Assembly: GCA_004014935.1 (NCBI GenBank) | Contig: CP025323.1 | Coordinates: 992,001 to 1,056,000 of the forward strand | Origin: Saccharomycopsis malanga | Lineage: Eukaryota; Ascomycota; Saccharomycetes; Ascoideales; Saccharomycopsidaceae | DNA length: 64,000 bases | Reading direction: 5' to 3' | Shown here: positions 33,343 to 43,457 of the stretch, in pieces | How positions within the stretch are numbered: the stretch's first letter is position 1 | Layout: the number at the start of each line of letters is the position of its first letter | Notes under the pieces: generated by a model | Told to the model about the DNA's origin: nothing | The model's input: only the letters and a program-made list of their open reading frames with translations | The model's database searches: none | Position numbers and translations under genes: made by a program

Positions 33343-34159
33343 TGTATTGTAAGTAATAGTATTGTGTTAATGTTGACAAATATCGTGCTCGACTACGTAC
33401 AAGTTTTCTTACTTCTTAATTTTTTCTGCCTTGAATAAACCAAATTGCAATTTTCCGCTCCTCACTGGAAAAACACCCAATCAAAATCATGTAATTCCAT
33501 AGTCATGTGACTTGTATGGTCAAGACGCACATGTTTCGAAGGATGAGTGAATGATAAAGTGGGATGAGAAGAACAGTCAAGTTTGTATTTAAGAAGACTG
33601 GCAAGGGTAACAAGATACTTTTATATGAAGCGGTAACTAATAAAATTGATGGTGAAGTTTGTAAAAATTTAGCAACAATGAACAGTTGTAAATGTAAAAC
33701 ATTTTTTTAAGAAATAATTATACTTTGTTCAAAATTAGCTTTCAAAGACTGTATAAGATAATATATTATGAAAACTTATTATATCCAAAATTGATGTAAA
33801 GAAAACCATTAATTGTCGATAGTCGACTAAAATTTTACGAAAAGCAAAGAGCAAAAATGTAATCTTTTGCCTATGGTCATTAAACATTTGCTTGAATTAA
33901 AATATTCAAGTTTGACAACCCCATTAAAAGATGTTACTGATACGGTTATCTGTAACTTCATCCCTCTACTAACGTCATAGGTAAAACCTATGACACATTA
34001 TTCAATCAATTGGAAGAGGATATTCCCTAAGAAAACAAGTTAATTGAATAATGTTGTTAGCTGTATTGTTGCATTCAAAAACATGGACATGTCCAAATTC
34101 ACTCAAATTTATATTTTTCATCATCATTAGACAGCAAAAAAAAACAGCAAAAAGAAAAA
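33343..34159. promoter_or_regulatory. ATP17 promoter and spacer with two adjacent inverted repeats
   Basis: CCAATCA at 33477-33483 is a Hap-complex type box for ATP17. Further out, 33974-33994 is GTCATAGGT-aaa-ACCTATGAC, and immediately next to it 33995-34006 (ACATTATTCAAT) pairs perfectly with 34043-34054. The A/T runs just before 34160 act as the terminator of the minus-strand tRNA-Thr. Confidence 0.5.
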
Positions 34160-34232
34160 TGCCCTCACTCAGATTCGAACTGAGGATCGCTACATTACTA
34201 GTGTAGCGCCTTACCAACTTGGCCATAAGGGC
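34160..34232 (-). tRNA. tRNA-Thr (anticodon AGU)
   Basis: 73-nt cloverleaf. Acceptor GCCCTTA pairs with TGAGGGC, the D arm is GGCCAAGTTGGTAAGGC, the anticodon loop CTAGTAA reads AGT, the T arm has CAGTTCGAATCTG, and the discriminator is A. There is no intron. An A-rich run follows on the plus strand, i.e. a T tract for termination on the coding strand. Identical in sequence to 36259-36331, in opposite orientation. Confidence 0.96.
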
Positions 34233-34840
34233 TAATTTTAAACAGATTTTTATTGTTTAATAGCGCCAGTTCCAGCCAACAACCATTCTGCATGTTTTTG
34301 CAGTAAGGTGCAGATTCATAGAGTTAACCATCAATATTGCTTTTTCAGAGGCCTTTCCACTATACTTGCAAAGTGTGTAAAGACTATCTCATAAACTAAA
34401 GAAATATGAGTGAACGAAAAAGCCTGAATTCCTCATCAAACTAAGGAACCATGCCTCTTTCTAAGTTGCCCATAATGCTAACAAACTACAAAAAAAAATG
34501 AGTTCATTTAGCCAAGTCTTAGTGAAAAAACGAAGGGTCTGCCTTTCGAATGTTCACTTGTCTTCAGATCATGCTAAAGGGTTGATAAAATAAGTAGTTG
34601 ATAACAGTAATTTTAGAGTAAGTAAAGTAGTAGTCAGATTCCAGCATCAGAAGTTTTTGTAAAAAAAAATAGGGTAAAATTTCTTTATATTAGCTATGGA
34701 TTACTATGTAGGTAACACAAGTACTGTTAAAAATACAAAAAAAAAATACAAAAATTGAAAGAATTGCTAATGCTATTCCTTCTTGGTCCCATACTTTGAT
34801 ACATTAGGGGATTGAGTCCAGTGTTTGTCTTTACAATTCC

Positions 34841-35014
34841 TTGGCTAGTACTCTCGAAAAAGAGAAAAAGAGAAAAAGAGAAAAAGACCCAACAGGCTCA
34901 GGGTTGAGAAGATTACGATTAACAGAATTTTACTATGGTTTTCCCCACCAAGCTTTACCAATACATAGCGCGTATATACGGAACTAATATTTACTTGGGT
35001 CGAAATATAAAATT
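34841..35014 (+). repeat. SINE-like family, B-box-deleted subtype with expanded linker (copy 6)
   Basis: TTGGCTAGTACTCTCG is followed by four units of AGAGAAAA-type linker, then ACCCAACAGGCTCAGGGTTG joined to AGAAGATTACGATTAACAG. This is the same junction as in copy 4. It ends CGTATATACGGAACT and CGAAATATAAAATT. Confidence 0.7.
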
Positions 35015-35035
35015 GCAGTTTTGTACTTCACTATT

Positions 35036-35825
35036 AATTCAGGCTTTCAACAATAAAACTCTTTAAATACCATTGATAGTATATAATGATTGTTATCAAA
35101 AATGAAAACCTATTATAAACCACTCCTTTTTTAGCTCTTGAGATACGTGCTTCTCTGGAACCAAAGCTCATTTAAATTTTGGGGGAGGCACAAATAAAAC
35201 TTAAACAATCAAAGACTAAAAATATTAAAAAATAAAGAGAGTCAATCTAAGGGGTGAAAAACATAATTTTTAACAAATTATGTGCTATTTTCAACAAAAT
35301 AATACTTTTTCACTATTAAATAATTTAAGAAAGCCAAATTCTAAAACAGAGTGCATGGTATAAGACTCTAGATTCAAAAGAGTATAGAAAAATAATTTTT
35401 GTACGGTTTAGTTTGCTGTGAAGACTCTAGAATATGATTTAAAAGAATCAACTTTTTGCCAAAATTGGCAATTTTCCGATATATCAACTATTTATATGAA
35501 ACTTTGATATGTAGTAATATAAATGGTACTATAATATAGCAAAAAAATGTAAAATGATATTTTATGTTTTTTTCAAATCAAAATAACCTGTATAGCATAT
35601 ATTTAATTCAATAAAACGTTTGATGATTACTCCAAAAGGTCAACAGCGCGAATCGAGTACCAAAACCCAAAGTGAGGAACGCCACACTTGTTTTTCTGCA
35701 ATATTATGCACTATTCTGCACAGTTTTTCGTGGCGCATGGCCTAACCAACTTGGCCACTTGGCAATAGTAAGGCATTGCATAATTGGCAAATTTTGGCAA
35801 TTAATATGCCAATGTTTTGTTAAGA
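35036..35825 (-). repeat. 1.1-kb dispersed repeat family with internal tRNA-like segment, copy 3 (internally deleted)
   Basis: The reverse complement matches copy 2 through the tRNA-like part (GTGGCCAAGTTGGTTAGGCC), the GGTTATTTTGATTTG block and both TCTAGAGTCTT boxes. It then lacks about 300 bp present in copies 1 and 2 before the shared 3' end ATTGTTGAAAG. Its 3' end abuts the SINE copy at 35014. Confidence 0.75.
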
Positions 35826-36258
35826 GTGTAAACAGAAAGAAAAAGGTTATTGCGCGATCTACGAGAGCTACTACGCGTTGAATTGGTTTGCCTATGGCCT
35901 GTGAACTGGGTGAATAAGCTATCATATACTTAGAGAAACTCAGAAAGAAACAGAAAAAAAAAAGAGGAATTGTTCTTGTCAGCAGTAGAGCTATGTAATA
36001 CACTTTGCTTACACAATCGACGGATTGAAAAGTAATCCATTACATTTAAGGTTAGGTTATATTTCAAACGGCTGCACTCACCTGTGTTTCTCTCCTTCAA
36101 AGTTTTACAATAGATCCATTTTACGAAGGTTAATTACCACTCATTTTATTTAAAAAAAGGACCGTATGTAATGTTGGGATGTCAACTAATATTTGTTGAA
36201 ATACAAAATACATATATCTTGAGTTAACTTCTCAAAAAAAAATTTATTCTCAGAAAAA

Positions 36259-36331
36259 GCCCTTATGGCCAAGTTGGTAAGGCGCTACACTAGTAATGTA
36301 GCGATCCTCAGTTCGAATCTGAGTGAGGGCA
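36259..36331 (+). tRNA. tRNA-Thr (anticodon AGU), second identical copy
   Basis: Same 73 nt as the reversed copy at 34160-34232, with the anticodon AGT in loop CTAGTAA. A T12-type run follows at 36336-36346. Flanking DNA is not shared with the first copy, so only the gene itself is conserved. Confidence 0.96.
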
Positions 36332-37272
36332 CTCCTTTTTTTTTTCATTTTTACATATTGCTAATTGCTTTATTGAAAACACTATTTATTTGAGTTTCAA
36401 TAGAGAAAGACATACTAACAGAGTTACCACTATAAGATTTGTTTTTGAAAAAAAAGCATAATAGTTAAGGCTTCATACTCTCCTAAATCTATAGTATTAT
36501 TAGGACTTTCTTTTTATCAATAGTGTTTGCAATATGGGTTATGAAGATACAATGCACCAACAATTATTGAGTTGATTTTTTGCAAGTCTTTTAAATAAGA
36601 ATATTAATGGCTGTAAAGGTACTAGATCAGTTGTGCCGTTCTGTCGATCTATTACATCATAAAGAAAGTAAACTGTTACTGCACAACTACTTCAGTTTTA
36701 TAGTTAGTAATGACATCAGACAAAGTAATTTTTGACGTGGTATGATATATCGGCATATCCATATTACTTTTGGAATGGCTATGATAAAGAAGTAATTAAT
36801 GTGGAATAGCAGCATCTTCAGTAGATCGATATGCATTTACCTGGGTGCCGTCAAGACATTTAAACTCCTTGCGGATCAAAACTAAATACAAATATGGTAT
36901 CTTTCACAATAAAACAATTTCTTAATCAACATGCTTCTGAAAACTTTTACTACTTTGGGTAATCTAAAAGAGGGACCCTAGGAACCGTTTATAGGTTTGT
37001 CTCTTCGGAAATTGCTTTCCAAAGGGTAGCTAGCTATTTGTTAATGGCGATACTTATTACGATGTTTCCTAGATTATACTACAGAATGTGATACTTCGTA
37101 TTTGCAACCAATAAAGGCCCCAATTTAAAGTCTGTGTATGTGGGCCTACCAAAGCTGACCTTGATTGCTTAATTTGCTCATGAAGTTGATGACCATCTCT
37201 TATTACCCCAAATATACAAACGGGAATGCGTGTGACCTTAATCTGACAATAGGGCAGTAAGGCAGGATTTAT

Positions 37273-37329
37273 AATAATAATAATCTTATATTTCAAGCCC
37301 AGTACATATCAGTTTCGTATATACGCGCT
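37273..37329 (-). repeat. SINE-like family, 5'-truncated copy with 13-bp target-site duplication (copy 7)
   Basis: Only the last ~57 bp of the element, reversed, ending in (TTA)n. It is flanked by AGGCAGGATTTAT at 37260-37272 and again at 37330-37342, a perfect 13-bp duplication. Confidence 0.85.
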
Positions 37330-37420
37330 AGGCAGGATTTATTGTTATACAAAGTATCTCAACAAAAAGTCAATATATGTCTAAGCAAATACTACATGTA
37401 CGGCACACCAATATACGGTC

Positions 37421-37572
37421 TGTAATATTAGGATGAGTTTGTATTGATCGGAGAATGGGTAAAACGTAGACTGACTATATAAAAAAGGAGGAGAGAAGAC
37501 TGTACATCGACTGATGTACCTAGCCAATAAGAGGATAAGAAAAGAATAGGTGTTTTTACTACCAATGATACA
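37421..37572 (-). mobile_element. Solo LTR, Ty1/copia-like, with 5-bp target-site duplication
   Basis: 152 bp. On the minus strand it begins TGTATCATTGG and ends ATATTACA (TG...CA). CGGTC flanks it on both sides (37416-37420 and 37573-37577), the 5-bp duplication typical of Ty1/copia and Ty3 elements. It contains a TATATAG box. It matches the LTR at 14600 at both ends. No internal region remains, so it is a recombination product of a former full element; the intact flanks suggest moderate age. Confidence 0.8.
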
Positions 37573-37822
37573 CGGTCAAGTTGTAAATTATTGCAATATC
37601 TATACATTTTAGAACGTTACCAAGGATAATTGTACTGAAATGCTTGCAGCCTGAAAATAAGCCCACATAGTAAGAATGATATCATGGTGGCACTTGCTCA
37701 AAAAATGAGTTAAAAACTTTTATTTGAGCTAAACACATACTTGCGTACAGGAGCCGTAGGCACAATTTACCCCGGGGGGAAAAGAAGCATAAAACCTTAA
37801 GACAAGTGAATATAATCTATAT

Positions 37823-38269
37823 TGTTATATATCCAAGAGTGGGGCTTTAAGAGCCTTCGGACTTCGTGTGTCGGAATAAACGATTTGGTTAAAAGTTAGT
37901 TAAGCCCCGCAAAGTTATCCGATATTGTGGGGAGAATTAATAGACATGTCTGTTATTATTGCAATATTTATATACAAGTTGAAACAATCAATATGTTTTT
38001 TGAAGGTAACACCTAAACAATATGGTCATATAAGATAGAACCATCAATTATAAGCTTATTACTAGCAAGAGCCTTCCCCACAACCCCGAGAATTAAAGTA
38101 CCGTAATGGATCTGTTTTATGTCTTGGACCGGATCCTGTTTTATGTCTTAAAGCGTAGATCCTTCTACAAGGTAGATCTTCCGAGCCCCGGGTTGTACAG
38201 CCGTTGTAACCTCGTTACAGTGAACAATATAAAGAATACTAAGCATAGTTAGTAGTCCTAGTTATAACA
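37823..38269 (+). mobile_element. Possible solo LTR of a second family
   Basis: Bounded by TGTTATA at 37823 and its inverse TATAACA at 38263-38269, i.e. TG...CA ends with a 7-bp terminal inverted repeat over 447 bp. Inside are an AATAAA signal (37877-37882) and a TATAAG box. Flanking 5-mers differ, so no target duplication supports it. No second copy lies in the window. Confidence 0.35.
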
Positions 38270-40070
38270 ATTAAGGCGAACCAAAAAATTACAACTTTTA
38301 TGGGGCAAAAATTTGAGTTTATTAACCATAATTACTGAACAGCCAGCGCCAGCGAGTTGCGTCAAGAACAACAAATTTCATTGATTGTCTGACACGCTAG
38401 TGTATATAATAAGCAACAATACCTTACAATGCTCTATATGGTAGACAAATCAGAAGGCCTGCTTGAACAATAGCGCTCTACTGTGAAATGATTGTCGCCA
38501 TCCTGGTTATATAAGTATGGCCATTTTTTGTCCCAAATAAAATTTGATATTCCCAATTGGTTTTTTGTTCACTGTACTATCCTTCCAAATACATATAATC
38601 TCAACTCCGAAATCCCCTGTTTTCTGACAGTAAAAAGGCTTGTAGAAACGCCATCTTGAACTCCGACGTTTTCTAGTTGATTTGAAATGTACCTTAACGC
38701 GGCTTAGAAAAAAGCCAAGCTTTTTAGTTGATCTTTGATATCTTGGTTTGCCAGTGAACAAGCTGGCTGATTTAACAATAATGAATACGCATCATAGTGA
38801 AACCCCTTTACTGTTGTGATTGTACGGTTACTATGCCATGTTTTGGCGGGCATTTAGTCAAAACGTCAAATAATACATTATGAATTCTGGTAACCCCTAT
38901 AAAAAACTATAGAGTTTACTCTCAAACATCTTTTAAAAGTTAATCACAAGACTTGTATCAAATATAATGCTGAGAAAACGTTGGCGTGTTTTTGCATTAC
39001 AGGATAAACATCACCATGCCTTAAACTACATATACTTGCATCATAATACATCAACCAGTACGTTTTTGTATGCAGCCCCCAGCAGACTATGACGAAATAC
39101 AGTCCAAGCTCCCAAAGTATGCATGGTCACATGACACGTCCCCGGAACCCTTTAAGTAACATATAGGGCTTTATTTCGAAAATGCATCAACTTTATTCAT
39201 GCACCAGGTGTTTTCTCAGATAATCCTCGGGGGTAATAAAAACGACCGAAAAAAAAAGAAAAGTGTGAATTTGACTTGCAAAGTTTACATACAAGCTTCT
39301 CGGAAAAACAAACTTGTGCATAATCCTTTCTTTTATTACTCACTGCCCAATGAACCAATTCAATTCATATCGACCAGCTCTACTTCCGTACGCTGGCTAA
39401 CGCCGTAAGCAGCAGCACTTTCCTGTATAGAGGCCCCGGACTTTTTTTGGAGTGTACCAGTAGTCTGGACTCTTGTCTATGCTACGTAGAACGTCGAATG
39501 TCGAAGGTGTGCATGGCGCGCGCATACACACAAGTGTATGCAGATGCAGATGCATACGCATAAGCATGTACATGTACATAGCTTTTTTTTTTTTTTTATG
39601 CACATTATTGTACTCCGGGCAAATTAAAACCTTTAATGCCACCGCGAAATCAGAAACAGGAAACTCCGAGCAGGGTGACCCCGAGACCTTTGCCAAAAAG
39701 GCTTAGCCCTGACGCAACCTTATGCGTTGGTATGCAATCATACAAGCAATGCAGCCAGCCATGCATGTACTCACATTGCTATTGCAACTGTACGTCTGGG
39801 GTGGCCTGGCCCATAACCAGGGGAAGCTTGCAACTCGCATATATCTTATACAATATGATGTAATGGCTTGCAAATAAAGCATAAAAATTTTCTTCTTAAC
39901 ATCAAGTAGAGAGTTGAAAAAGAAAAATATTAATGGGTTATAAATATATGAACAATTCCTATTTTTCTTCATGTAGGACATAGTGATTTTTCTGGACATC
40001 ACTGATAGTTCTTTTACTTTGAGGACTGTAATTATTAGCTATTGATAAATTTAGAGGAATAGATTGTATC

Positions 40071-41783
40071 ATGGTTCTTACATCGTTTGTTGACGGATTA
40101 GTCAACAGAACCCAGACCTCTGGTCTTGTGGGTAGAAGACTTAGAGTCTGTATAACTGTCATTGCTGCAATTGGATTTTCCCTTTTCGGGTATGATCAGG
40201 GTGTGATGGGTTCTATTATTACAGGCGAACAGTTTAACTACGAGTTTCCTGCTACCAAGGAGCACTCTACGAACGACAGACATGCCACTGTTGTTCAAGG
40301 TGCAGTTGTTTCTTGTTATGAGATTGGCTGTTTCTTTGGTGCATTGTTTGCGTTGTTTAGAGGTGAAAAGCTCGGAAGAAAGCCGTTGATTATCATTGGT
40401 GCTATTATCATTAATATTGGTACTGTTATTTCTGTTGCTGCCTTCAAAGATTCCTGGGGAACTGGCCAGTTTGTTATTGGTAGAGTTATCACCGGTATTG
40501 GTAATGGTATCAACACTGCTACTATTCCAGTGTGGCAATCTGAAATGTCCAGACCGGAAAACAGAGGCAGATTGGTCTATATTGAAGGTTCCACCGTTGC
40601 TTTTGGTACCTTTATTGCTTATTGGTTGGATTTCGGAATTGGATTTGTCGACAGTTCGGTCAACTGGAGATTCCCAATTGCCTTCCAATGTTTCTTTGCT
40701 ATTATTTTGCTTTTTGGCATCATTTGCTTGCCTGAATCTCCAAGATGGTTGGTTGCTCAAGGCAGACAAGACGAGGCCAGAACCATTCTTGCTAAAATCG
40801 AAGATTTGGAAGAATCACACGACTTTATTGTCGGTGAATTGACTGTCATCAGTGAATCTGTTGAAAGATACGACACTGATCAGGTTGGTTTGAAGGAAAT
40901 GTTGGACTCTGGTAAGACTGGTAACTTCCAAAGAATGATCATCGGTGCTTCCACCCAGTTTTTCCAACAATTCACTGGTTGTAATGCTGCCATTTATTAC
41001 TCCACTGTCTTGTTCGAAAAGTCTATTGGTTTGTCCCATAAGATGGCTTCTGTTCTTGGTGGTGTGTTCTCTACTGTCTATTTCCTTGCTTCCATTCCAG
41101 CTTACTTCATTGTCGACACTGTGGGCAGAAGATCTTTGTTCCTCGGCGGTGCCATTGGTCAAGGTATCTCTTTCACCATCACCTTTGCTTGTTTGATCAA
41201 AAACAACTCTGAAAACTCCAAGGGTGCTGCTGTAGGCTTGTTCTTGTTCATTGCTTGTTTCGGTTGCACCATTTTGCAATTGCCATGGGTTTACCCACCT
41301 GAAATCAACTCGTTGAGAACCAGAACTGTTGGTTCTGCTGTTTCCACCTGTACCAACTGGATTTGTAACTTCGCCGTTGTCATGTTCACTCCTATCTTTG
41401 TTCAAGACGCTGGCTGGGGTGCTTACTTGTTTTTCGCTCTCATGAACTTCATTTTTGTTCCTATCATCTTCTTCTTCTACCCTGAAACTACCGGTAGAAC
41501 TTTGGAAGAAATCGATATCATCTTTGCCAAGGCTCACTTGGATAAAGCTTACCCATTCAGAGTCGCCCAGAACTTGCCTAAATTGTCTTTGCAGGAAATC
41601 AAAGACTACACCGAAGATTTGGGTATTTACGACGACGAAAAACAAACCGAAGAACAAGTCGAAGATGTCCAGTCCAGTTCTAATAAGGGCTCTTCAATTA
41701 ACGAAAAACCTCAAGAACCAACCACCGCCCCAGCTAACGCTGACGCTGGTTTGTTCTCTGGTGACAAGACTCAACACGCTTAA
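40071..41783 (+). CDS. STL1: Stl1, glycerol/H+ symporter of the sugar-porter MFS family
   Basis: 570 residues (S. cerevisiae Stl1 569). Landmarks typical of Stl1 occur along the chain: GFSLFGYDQG in TM1, the loop EHSTNDRHATVVQGA, GRKP after TM2, STIPVWQSEM-like ATIPVWQSEMSRPENRG, LPESPRW after TM6, QQFTGCNAAIYYS in TM7, CTNWICNFAVVMFTPIF and PETTGRTLEEIDIIFAKA after TM12. Twelve membrane segments are expected. The cytosolic tail is acidic and Gln/Ser-rich. It imports glycerol with protons at the plasma membrane in osmotic stress and on non-fermentable carbon. A Mig1-type GC box upstream suggests glucose repression. Codon use is strongly biased (TTG, GGT, ACC), suggesting high expression. Confidence 0.93.
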   Translation: MVLTSFVDGLVNRTQTSGLVGRRLRVCITVIAAIGFSLFGYDQGVMGSIITGEQFNYEFPATKEHSTNDRHATVVQGAVVSCYEIGCFFGALFALFRGEKLGRKPLIIIGAIIINIGTVISVAAFKDSWGTGQFVIGRVITGIGNGINTATIPVWQSEMSRPENRGRLVYIEGSTVAFGTFIAYWLDFGIGFVDSSVNWRFPIAFQCFFAIILLFGIICLPESPRWLVAQGRQDEARTILAKIEDLEESHDFIVGELTVISESVERYDTDQVGLKEMLDSGKTGNFQRMIIGASTQFFQQFTGCNAAIYYSTVLFEKSIGLSHKMASVLGGVFSTVYFLASIPAYFIVDTVGRRSLFLGGAIGQGISFTITFACLIKNNSENSKGAAVGLFLFIACFGCTILQLPWVYPPEINSLRTRTVGSAVSTCTNWICNFAVVMFTPIFVQDAGWGAYLFFALMNFIFVPIIFFFYPETTGRTLEEIDIIFAKAHLDKAYPFRVAQNLPKLSLQEIKDYTEDLGIYDDEKQTEEQVEDVQSSSNKGSSINEKPQEPTTAPANADAGLFSGDKTQHA

Positions 41784-43457
41784 ACGTCTAGAGTTGTACT
41801 TTTTTTTTTTTTCAATCTTACAATTTAAATCTTCATTAATTCGCTTACATTTCTCTTTGTTTACCCCTTAGTTTTGGTCTTGCTTTTCATATATAAAAAT
41901 CTGGTTTTGGTCATTTCTATATCTTCATGTAAGTAATTAAGTTGCAGGATATTTAGCAGATAGCACTCTTGGAGCAGAAAAAGACCTGGCAGGATAGTTC
42001 AATGGCTAGTATGATTTTCAGCAAGAACACTTTACTCGCTACTTTTACGATGCTGAGCAGGTAACTGCATTTGCCTGGAACCTGACCTAGACCAATAGTG
42101 CTTACTTTCCAATTAATCGGGTGAGAAGATTATCATTGACAGTACATGATTGGGCTTTACCAAGTTTGACATGGCGTGTATACACCAAATGTACTGGCTC
42201 TAAATATAGGATATTATTAATACTTGCAACTCGTAAAGTATACGAAGCCATAAAGCTACTGTAATGGTCCTTCAAGACACATTTGCCATCTTCTCGTTAC
42301 TGAAAACAGGAATATTGGTAATACTGTGTGAAGATTTGGAGAGAATGTCGCTTTTGGCACTTGATCTCTACTCATTGGGTTTATTATAACACTTATTCAA
42401 TCTGTGTCTTGAAGCTCGTGAATTTCAAACAAGGCAAATCTCACATTGTTACTTCTCGTAAATTTTCTTTGTTTTTTATGCTCTACTTTTAAATATATCA
42501 ATTGCTTTATACAGTGGACGTTGCTTTTCACCTGATTATTCACAAGTATATACGAATTTCGGGGCCACTCCAAGATGGATCTATGGTCAGCGTACCTTCG
42601 AATTTCATCTGAAAAAAGCAACAGTGATGAAACCAGCTGAATCACTATAGTGAATCTCTAAAGTGAGTGACTATAGTGATGTATTCAAATGTGGAGAAGA
42701 ATATACAAGCTTTATAAAACAGGGCCAACGTCAAAAGGAAAGTGTGTCTAGCAGCAACAATGCTTGCCATTTTTTCCTGTATACAATTCGAATGTGTCAC
42801 AAGTCAACTGACCGGTTGAAATCTGACCCAAGATGAGTTTCCCAGTTAGTTACTCATAATTTGATACTTCCGCCAAATGTGATGATTTAGGCTAACAGTT
42901 GCATGTAGTTAATCTTAGATTTCATAGATTTCTTCATATTTGTCTCTTGTCAATACAATATTGCCTACAAATCGTATGTAATTCCTACAAGATTACAATC
43001 AAAGCATACATATATCGTACTCGCTGCTCAAAATCAAATCCTATATGTATTCTCTGTTTAAAATCAAATCATATTGAAGTCTCTGTTTAGATATTTTGCG
43101 GACTTTCAGTTACTTTTATCCATACTTGTATTTGTTGGGCATAAAATTTCAATGAAACTAACATTTGAACTAAATCAGATATACTGTCAGACATTTTTAT
43201 TGAATATTATTCAGCTCTTATATATATATATACCCTGTACAATACTGCACCATCATGCAGGAGCCCATAATTTTGGTAACCGAAATGTCAACTAATATAT
43301 CCGTAAATTGTACCATACAAACTGGACCTGTGAACCCACAACTACAGCAATTTGATGCTTGAGAATTTTTGTTATGTATTCTAAAAGCAAACCCCCTCAA
43401 AAAAATAAAACCAGTGTCTAAATGTACAAATAAAATAATCTATCTAATGGCCAAATG
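41784..43457. other. Intergenic region between convergent STL1 and the MED2-like gene
   Basis: About 1.7 kb. A T-run follows the STL1 stop (41797-41811). A two-A-box SINE-like copy lies at 41941-42222. The remainder is AT-rich; an 80-codon frame at 42397-42645 has no supporting feature. Confidence 0.4.
41941..42222 (+). repeat. SINE-like family, two-A-box subtype (copy 8)
   Basis: GTTGCAGGATATTTAGCAGATAGC, linker AGAAAAAGACCTGGCAGG, a second A-box module TAGTTCAATGGCTAG, then ACTTTACTCGCTACTTTTACG. The body keeps GGTAACTGCATTTGCCTGG and CTTTCCAATTAATCGGGTG and ends ATGTACTGGCTCTAAATATAGG with an ATT tail. The B box itself is lost. Confidence 0.7.

Larger units (their letters stand above)
34233..36258. 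other. Two-kilobase repeat-filled interval between the outward-facing tRNA-Thr genes
   Basis: It holds a SINE-like copy (34841-35014) and a reversed copy of the 1.1-kb family (35036-35825). The rest is AT-rich with no gene. Confidence 0.6.
36332..40070. other. Long intergenic region between tRNA-Thr and STL1
   Basis: 3.7 kb without a supported gene. It holds a short SINE-like insertion with target duplications (37273-37329), a solo LTR with 5-bp duplications (37421-37572), and a possible second LTR type (37823-38269). The STL1 promoter follows at about 39100-40070, with a Mig1-like site (CCCCGGAC followed by a T run, 39434-39447) and a 14-T run at 39584-39597. Several short open frames here lack protein features. 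Confidence 0.5.

Noticed and set aside
35560-35570. Match to the S. cerevisiae ARS consensus (TTTTATGTTTT)
   Set aside because: Such matches arise by chance in AT-rich DNA and origin motifs differ among yeasts; nothing else marks an origin.
38507-38761. 84-codon minus-strand frame in the STL1 upstream region
   Set aside because: No recognisable domain, atypical composition and no promoter or context support.
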